This document shows, piece after piece, positions 57,924-64,000 of a DNA stretch of 64,000 bases (position 1 is the first letter of the stretch; every line of letters starts with the position of its first letter). The DNA comes from JAKQIM01 sp029557965 (GTDB taxonomy: Bacteria > Chloroflexota > Anaerolineae > Anaerolineales > UBA4823). The notes under the pieces are model-generated. The model saw only the letters and a program-made list of their open reading frames with translations, did not search any database and was not told the DNA's origin. A program made the position numbers and the translations under genes. Location of the stretch: contig DAOQUL010000003.1 in the NCBI GenBank assembly GCA_035341015.1, forward strand, positions 78,507-142,506. Direction: 5' to 3'.

Positions 57924-59432
57924 CTACTCTGTGACAGTTTCTCTCGATGAATGGAAAGGGTCGACCTGGCTGCCGTTCAACACCTGCTCAGCCAGTTTTT
58001 GATAAAGAACAAGGTATTCTTTGGCAGAACGCTGCCAGGAAAAATTTTGCTGCATGGCACGCTTCTGGATCAAACGCCAGTCTTGTGGACGGTTGTATAC
58101 CTGCAGGGCACGTTCGGTGGTCAACGCCAGGGATGCAGAAGTGGCTTCTTTGAACAAGAAACCCGTATTGGCGTGGGGATCATCCTGGTCTTGGATGGTG
58201 TCGCTCAGGCCTCCGGTGCTACGAGCGATGGGGATGCAGCCATAACGCATGGCGATCATTTGCGCCAGGCCGCAAGGCTCGTAACGGGAGGGCATTAACA
58301 GGGCATCAGCGCCAGCGTAAATCCTGCGGCTCAGGCGTTCGTCGTAAGCCATAACGGTGCGAATTTGATCAGGGAAGTCTTTTTCTAACTGGCGGGATGC
58401 ATCCTCTAATTCAGCCAGGCCTTTGCCCAAGATGACTGCCTGGATCGGTTGTTGACGGTTGAGGATCAACTGGCGCAGCATCTCGAGCACCAGGTCAACA
58501 CCCTTTTGATAATCCATGCGCGTGATCATCGCCAGCAAAGGGCAGCGCGGGTCGGCTTTGAGGTGCAGTTCGGCCTGCAAGGCAGCTTTGTTGGCCGTGC
58601 GCTTGCCCAACCGGGCGGAGGTGTAATTGGTTGTGATAGCAGGATCGGCAGCTGGATCCCAGCGCTGGGTATCGATGCCATTCAAGATGCCAGAGATTGA
58701 ATCGGCGCGGGTTTGCAAGAAGGCATGCAGACCAGAGCCAAACTCAGGGGTCAGGATCTCTTGGGCATAGCCGCGCGATACGATCACAAGGTGGTCGGCG
58801 GCCAACAAGCCAAGCGGCAGGGCCATATGGTTGGCCCATTGTGGGAGGTGTGAAGCGTGGGCTGGGGGAAGGCCGAAATCGGCTAGGGCCATATCTGAGC
58901 CAACGCCCAGGTAGGGCAGGTTGTGTATGGTCAACAGAGATGCAGTGTGATTAAAGAAGGCGTCTGCGGGGCGTTTGAGCGCCAGGGCATATACCGCGGG
59001 GGAGGTATGCCAATCATTGGCATGCAGGATATCGGGCCGCCAGTCTGTCTGGCGCGCCAACTCGAGCGCGGCCAGGGAAAAGAAAGTGTACTTGTGGGCA
59101 TCGGCGTTGTTGTCGGAAGAGTAAACGGGGGCTTCGGGCGGAATGGGTGGGCCGGCGACGAGGTAGATTGTGTCGCCATGTAAGGTGGCGGTAAAAACCT
59201 CAACCGGCATGGGGCCATCTTTGTGATGGATGTGAAAATTGGCGAACGGTTGAAGATCGAGCCCTGCCTGCCGTATGGCCCCGTGCAGGGGGATGATCAA
59301 CCGCACCTCTGCCCCGACGGCGCGTAACGCAGGGGGAAGAGAACCGCCAACATCTCCTAATCCACCTACTTTGACCAATGGATCGGCCTCAGAGACAAGG
59401 AACAGGACGCGGAAGGGGTGTTTGGAAGTCAT
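57924..59432 (-). CDS. glgA: Glycogen synthase (ADP-glucose)
   Basis: The 502-residue GT5 protein has the N-terminal sugar-nucleotide site KVGGLGDVGGSLPPAL and a C-terminal Rossmann domain. That domain carries the ARSTGGLSDTIQD motif and the SRYEPCGLAQMIAMRYG catalytic Glu region. It elongates alpha-1,4-glucan from ADP-glucose supplied by GlgC. It is first in glgA-glgC-malQ. No branching enzyme gene is in the window, though the GH57 neighbour might relate to alpha-glucan turnover. Confidence 0.95.
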   Translation of the reverse strand: MTSKHPFRVLFLVSEADPLVKVGGLGDVGGSLPPALRAVGAEVRLIIPLHGAIRQAGLDLQPFANFHIHHKDGPMPVEVFTATLHGDTIYLVAGPPIPPEAPVYSSDNNADAHKYTFFSLAALELARQTDWRPDILHANDWHTSPAVYALALKRPADAFFNHTASLLTIHNLPYLGVGSDMALADFGLPPAHASHLPQWANHMALPLGLLAADHLVIVSRGYAQEILTPEFGSGLHAFLQTRADSISGILNGIDTQRWDPAADPAITTNYTSARLGKRTANKAALQAELHLKADPRCPLLAMITRMDYQKGVDLVLEMLRQLILNRQQPIQAVILGKGLAELEDASRQLEKDFPDQIRTVMAYDERLSRRIYAGADALLMPSRYEPCGLAQMIAMRYGCIPIARSTGGLSDTIQDQDDPHANTGFLFKEATSASLALTTERALQVYNRPQDWRLIQKRAMQQNFSWQRSAKEYLVLYQKLAEQVLNGSQVDPFHSSRETVTE

Positions 59433-59522
59433 AAGGGGAGATGTCCGTACACGTAACCCTATTTTACACGATTATTGCCGATTCTGTTTTTATTCCTTGG
59501 CAGAAGTGGTTGGTGAAATCCC

Positions 59523-61001
59523 TTGCCGAAACTTCTCAAATGGGGCATACTTAATTTTCTCCGAATCTTTATTACGATTGGTAATCAGAAGTTGCGCTCA
59601 ATTTGTATCCACGGTCATTTTTACCAACCCCCTCGTGAAGACCCTCTCACCGGCTTGATTCCATCTGAAATGGGCGCCGCGCCCTACCAGAACTGGAACG
59701 AACGAATTCACGCAGAGTGTTATCGCCCAAACGCTGAGCTTGGGAATTTTGAGCGTATCAGCTTTAACATTGGGCCGACTTTGTTTTCGTGGATGGCGCG
59801 TTGTGACGAAGAAACCTGCCGCTTGATTATTGCTCAAGATCGGGCAAACGTCCAGCGATATGGGGTTGGCAATGCCATGTCGCAAGCGTACAATCATACC
59901 ATCTTGCCGCTGGCCTCGCGTGAAGACAAAATCACCCAGGTGGTGTGGGGTATAGCCGATTTTGAGGCGCGCTTTGGGCGCAAGCCGCAAGGGATGTGGC
60001 TGCCTGAAACGGGGGTTGACCTTGAAACCCTGGCTGTGTTGGCCGACCAGGGCATCGAATATACGATCCTGGCGCCTTGGCAGTCTAACCCCGATAGTAT
60101 CGATCCCACTGAGCCGTACCGCGTTATCCTGCCTGGGGGAAAGAGAATTATCGCCTTCTTCTATAATCGAGAGTTAAGCGCAGGGGTTAGCTTTAACGCC
60201 TCGTTGACCACGAACGCGGATACTTTTGCCCAGAACGCACTGCCGGGCTGTTTTAATCCAGAAAAAACGCAGCGCAACGAGCCACAGTTGGTGATGTTGG
60301 CCTCTGACGGCGAGCTGTATGGGCACCACCAACAGTTTCGGGACCGCTTCCTTGCGCACCTGGTGAATGGGGCCAGCAAGCAAGCCGGCCTGGTATGTAC
60401 TTATCCGGGGTTGTGGTTGAAAAATCACTCTGTTCGGCGCAGTACGGGGATCAACGAGCGTACTTCGTGGTCGTGTTATCATGGGGTGCTGCGTTGGATG
60501 GGCGAGTGTGCTTGCACACCGGGTGATGGGCGTTGGAAGGCTTATTTGCGGCGTTCGCTTAATAACCTGGCGGCAGCGATCGATACTTTGTACGTGGAGA
60601 CGTTGGCTCCGATGGGATTGGATCCTTGGTCTTTGCGGAACCAATACATCCACGTGATGCTTGGGCAGGTGAAGTTGGCGGAACTACTGCACCAGGTAGC
60701 CAAGCGTCACCTGCCGCAAGATGACCTGGAGCGGGTGCGCTTGCTACTGGAAGCGCAGCGCGAACGCCAGCGGATGTTCACTTCTTGTGGGTGGTATTTT
60801 GAGGATTTCTCGCGGATTGAGCCGAGAAACAACGTGGCTTATGCGGCGCAGGCGGTTTATTTGACCCGCCTTGCGACTGGGGTTGACCTGTCGTATCCCT
60901 TGATGGGTGACCTGCGGCGTGTGGTCAGTCACCGGTCGGGGCTGAGGGCTGACCTGGTGTATCAGAGGAAGCTGCAAGACGCATCTGGTGGTTTAGACTA
61001 G
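59523..61001 (+). CDS. Glycoside hydrolase family 57 protein (DUF3536-type), short
   Basis: The 492-residue protein matches the GH57/DUF3536 group. ICIHGHFYQPPREDP is the family start, then AECYRPN, NIGPTLFSWM, GMWLPETGVDLETLAVLADQGI and LASDGELYGHHQQF. Members hydrolyse or rearrange alpha-glucans. It ends soon after VSHRSGLRADLVY; from memory homologues are often much longer (about 800 residues), so a C-terminal region may be absent. No ATG lies near the family start. TTG 59523 or TTG 59592 are candidates, neither with a strong ribosome-binding site. It diverges from glgA, in line with a glycogen role. Confidence 0.8.
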   Translation: MPKLLKWGILNFLRIFITIGNQKLRSICIHGHFYQPPREDPLTGLIPSEMGAAPYQNWNERIHAECYRPNAELGNFERISFNIGPTLFSWMARCDEETCRLIIAQDRANVQRYGVGNAMSQAYNHTILPLASREDKITQVVWGIADFEARFGRKPQGMWLPETGVDLETLAVLADQGIEYTILAPWQSNPDSIDPTEPYRVILPGGKRIIAFFYNRELSAGVSFNASLTTNADTFAQNALPGCFNPEKTQRNEPQLVMLASDGELYGHHQQFRDRFLAHLVNGASKQAGLVCTYPGLWLKNHSVRRSTGINERTSWSCYHGVLRWMGECACTPGDGRWKAYLRRSLNNLAAAIDTLYVETLAPMGLDPWSLRNQYIHVMLGQVKLAELLHQVAKRHLPQDDLERVRLLLEAQRERQRMFTSCGWYFEDFSRIEPRNNVAYAAQAVYLTRLATGVDLSYPLMGDLRRVVSHRSGLRADLVYQRKLQDASGGLD

Positions 61002-61073
61002 CGATACCTGCATTTTAGTAAATTTTGGGGGATACCGGCAAGCATTTTCAAGAAAAACTGCTACAATATTTAT

Positions 61074-61961
61074 ATGACCAAGATAGCAATTGTTACCGAT
61101 AGTACGGCCAGCATCCCAGAATGGTTGATGGCTGAGCTTCACATTCACTGCGCGGCGTATTATGTTCACCGAGGCAGCGAGGTGCTGCGCGACCTGGTAA
61201 CCATCCAGCGGGATGAGTTTTTGCAGTGGTTGGCTACCGCCAAGACACTGCCAACGACAGCCTGCCCAGGGCCGGGCGATTATTTTGAAATCTATAAGCG
61301 GCTGGCAGACGAAGATGGAGTGGATGAGATTGTCAGTATCCACATCAGCTCCAAAACCAGCGGCGCATACCAGGCGGCGTCATTGGCCAAATCGATGCTC
61401 AAGGCCAGCCTGCCGCAGATCCGAGTTGAGGTGGTGGACAGCCTGAACGCCTCACTCTGCCACGGGTGGATGGTGATCGAGGCTGCCAGGGCCGCCCTGG
61501 CAGGCAAAAGCCTGGATTCGATCGTGGCCCAGGTACGGCGGATGATCCCTGTGACACAGATGATTCAGACGGCCGATACGCTGCGATACCTGTACATGGG
61601 AGGGCGGATCGGGCTGGCCAAGTGGTTGGCGGCAGAGGCTTTGAACGTCAAGCCGCTGATTGGGGTGCGGGATGGGGTGGTGGTGCCCCTGGGCAAGGCG
61701 CGCAGCCGGCTGCAAGCCTATAAGATAATGGCTGACCTGGTAGAAAAGGCAGTGGGTGTGGGGGGCAAGATCAAGGTGGCTTACGTACATGCCGGTGCAC
61801 AGCTTGAGGTGGAAAAGATCAAGCAGATGATTGAAGAACGCCTGGACGTGGTGGAGTCGTTCTTTGCAGAGCTTTCACCGGCGCTGGCGGTGCATACGGG
61901 GCCAGGCACGGCAGGGTTGTGTTATTTTCCTGTGACAGCAGAAGAAGACAGCGACGCTTAA
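61074..61961 (+). CDS. DegV-family fatty-acid-binding protein
   Basis: The 295-residue protein has the DegV pattern: KIAIVTDSTASIPEWL at the N-terminus, TACPGPGDYFEIYKRL, HISSKTSGAYQAA and HTGPGTAGLCYF near the end. DegV proteins bind fatty acids and act with fatty-acid kinase in lipid metabolism. TACAAT lies 6 nt upstream of the ATG and there is no Shine-Dalgarno, so the mRNA may be leaderless. The last eight residues (TAEEDSDA) are encoded by one arm of the palindrome shared with the convergent TPR gene. Confidence 0.9.
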   Translation: MTKIAIVTDSTASIPEWLMAELHIHCAAYYVHRGSEVLRDLVTIQRDEFLQWLATAKTLPTTACPGPGDYFEIYKRLADEDGVDEIVSIHISSKTSGAYQAASLAKSMLKASLPQIRVEVVDSLNASLCHGWMVIEAARAALAGKSLDSIVAQVRRMIPVTQMIQTADTLRYLYMGGRIGLAKWLAAEALNVKPLIGVRDGVVVPLGKARSRLQAYKIMADLVEKAVGVGGKIKVAYVHAGAQLEVEKIKQMIEERLDVVESFFAELSPALAVHTGPGTAGLCYFPVTAEEDSDA

Positions 61962-61986
61962 GCGTCGCTGTCTTCTTCTGCTGTCA
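61933..61986. repeat. Perfect 54-bp palindrome covering two convergent gene ends
   Basis: Each 27-base half is the exact reverse complement of the other with no spacer. The centre is GCTTAAGC, holding the stop codons of both genes (overlap 61958-61961). Each half encodes the same C-terminal peptide TAEEDSDA. It can form a long hairpin and probably acts as a shared bidirectional terminator. Confidence 0.9.
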
Positions 61987-64000
61987 TGATTTTACGGCAG
62001 GTGGGTGTTTCTAAGAAGGAGCGCTGCAGGGCGGGGTCTGAGATCATGGCAGCTTTGGCATCGATGATTTGGCGCGCGGCAGCCAAAACCAGCGGGGCAC
62101 GGTTATCTTGAGCGGCGCGGAGCACAATGTAACAATCCATATAAACGCTGGCAGACGAGGTGGCACCCATGAGCCATTGTATGGGGTCAGTGGGCACTTG
62201 GGGAGCAAATATGTGGCTCAGAGTTGGCTCAATCTCTTCTAGAGCTGGTAGTAATTGTTCTTGTGCAAGCAGCGAACGTGCGATCTGAGCATGTGCTTCA
62301 AAGACCAAATTTTGTTCGCCTGGTTCTTGCCAGGCAGTGATTGCTTTACGGAGGTTGGTGCACGCCTCGGTATGTTGTCCTTGTGCTGCCAGGCTGGTGC
62401 CTAATTCGGAATAGGCATACCCAATGAGTGAGCGATCTCCCAACTCTTGTGCGATGGTGAGGGCTTGTTGGGCAACTTGAACGGCATCGGCTGTGGCATT
62501 CTGTAAACGAGACAACCGGCTGTGATTGGTCAGGGCGATCAATTCACCGCGCCGGTCAAGCGTCTGGCGTTTTAATTGTAAAGCCTGGGTGATGAACTCG
62601 CGGGCTTGTTCCAAGAGACCAGCATTTATGTAAACAGTGGCCAATCCTGTTAGCGCAACACTCTCGCCGCGCAAGTCGCCAATGCGGCGTTTGATAGTCA
62701 GGACACGTTGGTAATATTGGATGGTCTTGTCCAGCGCTCCCTGAAGGTTCCAAATGACTGCCAGGTTGGACAAGGCGGCGCTCTCGTATTGTGGATCATC
62801 GATTTCGCGCAGTATGAGCAAAGCCTGCTCGTATTGGTTGATCGCTTGGGCGTATTCTGCTTGATTGCGGTACAGCACGCCCAGGTTGATCAGGGTGGCG
62901 CATTCCATGCGGCGGTCGCCAATTTCGCGCGCCAGCAATAAGGAGTGTTGATAGCAATCCATGCTTTTCGATATCGCACCTAGTGCGCGGTGCAATATGC
63001 CCAAAGAATTCAAAACCGAGCTCTGACTACGGCGATCACTTATTTGCTGGCACAAGGTTAACGAGCGGTTGAAATATTCTTCAGCGACCGGGTAATTGCC
63101 CTGGTCGTAAGCCAGGCTGCCCATATTGCGCAGGGCATCGGCTTCAACCTGGCTGGCCCCAGAAATTTGTGCCAGGCGCAGCGCTTGCGCTAGGTTTTGC
63201 TGGGCTTCAGCATACTGTGCCAGCCGCCAACAAGATTGGCCTAATTTCAGGTAGGCGTCAGCCTTTATTTGAGATGCTTGGGCTTGTTCGGCGAGCTGTA
63301 AAGCACGCTGTGCAGCAGCGGTGGATGCAGCATAATCGCCGGTAACGTAAGCGAGATTGGCGTGCCGTAGGCAAACCTGGGCCTGTTGCGCGTAGGGTAG
63401 GTCTTGTGCCAGTTGTTCTAGGGCATGTAAATCTTGGTTTTGGGCTGAGCGCTCGCCTTGAAGGTCGTATACCTGTTCACGCGACAGGAGCAGTTCGCAG
63501 CGGGCCTGTGCATCGTTGGATGGCAGTAAGGCCAGGGCGCGGGTAAAATACGCCACGGCCTCGGCATTGGCGAAGGTTTGCCGGGCTTGCTCGCCAGCCT
63601 GGCGCAGATAGGGAATGGCCTGGGTCGCTTGCCCGGCTTTTTCGAGGTGATCTGCAATCAGGCCGCTGACCTCGTCCTTACGGGGTCCGCTTTTGGTGAT
63701 CAGCCATTGGGCAATGCTAGCGTGGTAGCGGCGGCGATCGCGCTTGAGCACGCTCTCGTAGGTGACATCGTGCAAAATGGTGTGTTTGAAGGCGTATTCG
63801 TGTGTGCCAGTAAAGGTAGATGTCGGATGAGGAAAAATCAGCTCTTGCTGGCCCAGGCTTTTTAAAATATCACCCAGTGCAATTTGCTCGCTGGTGCTCA
63901 ATGCGCTGATGGCCAGGTCCCAGAATGTGCGCCCGACAACAGCTGAACCCACATTCCGCACCTGATTCTGGTAAAAGTTTAGAATATCCGGTAAGATAGC
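61958..64000 (-). CDS. TPR-rich regulator (C-terminal part; 5' end outside window)
   Basis: The reading frame stays open to the window edge, so the GTG at 63961 is probably internal. The first visible part (NVGSAVVGRTFWDLAISAL) resembles the winged-helix segment after an AAA/STAND ATPase. Then come many TPR repeats, for example ALRNMGSLAYDQGNYPVAEEYFNRSL and TLINLGVLYRNQAEYAQAINQYEQALLI. Such proteins are often class III cyclase-ATPase-TPR or LuxR-like regulators; the N-terminal output domain is not visible. The C-terminus TAEEDSDA comes from the palindrome shared with the DegV gene. Confidence 0.85.
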   Translation of the reverse strand, partial: AILPDILNFYQNQVRNVGSAVVGRTFWDLAISALSTSEQIALGDILKSLGQQELIFPHPTSTFTGTHEYAFKHTILHDVTYESVLKRDRRRYHASIAQWLITKSGPRKDEVSGLIADHLEKAGQATQAIPYLRQAGEQARQTFANAEAVAYFTRALALLPSNDAQARCELLLSREQVYDLQGERSAQNQDLHALEQLAQDLPYAQQAQVCLRHANLAYVTGDYAASTAAAQRALQLAEQAQASQIKADAYLKLGQSCWRLAQYAEAQQNLAQALRLAQISGASQVEADALRNMGSLAYDQGNYPVAEEYFNRSLTLCQQISDRRSQSSVLNSLGILHRALGAISKSMDCYQHSLLLAREIGDRRMECATLINLGVLYRNQAEYAQAINQYEQALLILREIDDPQYESAALSNLAVIWNLQGALDKTIQYYQRVLTIKRRIGDLRGESVALTGLATVYINAGLLEQAREFITQALQLKRQTLDRRGELIALTNHSRLSRLQNATADAVQVAQQALTIAQELGDRSLIGYAYSELGTSLAAQGQHTEACTNLRKAITAWQEPGEQNLVFEAHAQIARSLLAQEQLLPALEEIEPTLSHIFAPQVPTDPIQWLMGATSSASVYMDCYIVLRAAQDNRAPLVLAAARQIIDAKAAMISDPALQRSFLETPTCRKIMTAEEDSDA

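Noticed and set aside
1..64000. CRISPR arrays, insertion sequences, prophage or integration sites
   Set aside because: No spaced direct repeats, transposase, integrase or flanking target duplications were seen.

Overview
The window looks like a chromosomal segment of an anaerobic or facultative Chloroflexota bacterium, probably class Anaerolineae. This is inferred from gene content: split GcvPA/GcvPB, a tungsten-type aldehyde oxidoreductase with a polyferredoxin, DUF1684/DUF2804 proteins, several MinD-like ATPases, a GlgA/GlgC/MalQ set and a GH57 protein. Base composition is moderately GC-rich. No 16S rRNA or other decisive marker is present. Almost all sequence is coding; I see no insertion sequence, prophage or CRISPR array. 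Many genes end in long, near-perfect hairpins.

Region by region. 1-2.3 kb: tRNA-Val(TAC), then DUF1684 and DUF2804 proteins. 2.4-13 kb: one-carbon and glycine metabolism. It has a serine hydroxymethyltransferase-GcvT fusion on the plus strand and gcvH-gcvPA-gcvPB on the minus strand. The latter sit behind a tandem glycine riboswitch with a readable expression platform. An aminotransferase, an FKBP isomerase and a TGS-type nucleoside kinase lie between. 13-21.9 kb: MATE and EamA transporters, an inositol-monophosphatase-like phosphatase, a ferredoxin-AOR-MoaD cluster, and a HAL-like ammonia-lyase whose MIO serine is a cysteine. 21.9-25.1 kb: a sugar ABC importer without its ATPase.

25.3-41.4 kb: a regulatory and surface-polysaccharide block, nearly all on the minus strand. 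It runs Wzz, an O-antigen ligase/polymerase, a two-domain adenylate cyclase built like mammalian soluble adenylyl cyclase, a cyclic-nucleotide-binding protein, two MinD-like ATPases, an ECF sigma factor, a putative membrane anti-sigma, a PrsW protease, a third MinD-like ATPase, two small proteins and a hybrid histidine kinase. I read this as a cAMP plus membrane-proteolysis signalling module.

41.5-46.7 kb: the most exciting element, a lasso-peptide cluster. It has a PqqD-type recognition protein (B1), a B2 leader peptidase, an asparagine-synthetase-like cyclase, a 47-residue precursor with a textbook leader motif and predicted core GSGSARRTDLKVGSWTV, a fused phosphoribosyltransferase-PqqD protein, and an HPr-kinase-like protein. 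The phosphoribosyltransferase-PqqD fusion looks like an undescribed RiPP tailoring enzyme.

46.8-64 kb: a large secreted TIGYWK-motif protein, a PRMT-like methyltransferase, aspS (behind a putative attenuator) and asnS, a probable 6S RNA, an NrtR-like Nudix protein, malQ-glgC-glgA for glycogen, a GH57 protein, and a DegV protein. DegV converges on a truncated TPR regulator through a perfect 54-bp palindrome that gives both proteins the same C-terminus.
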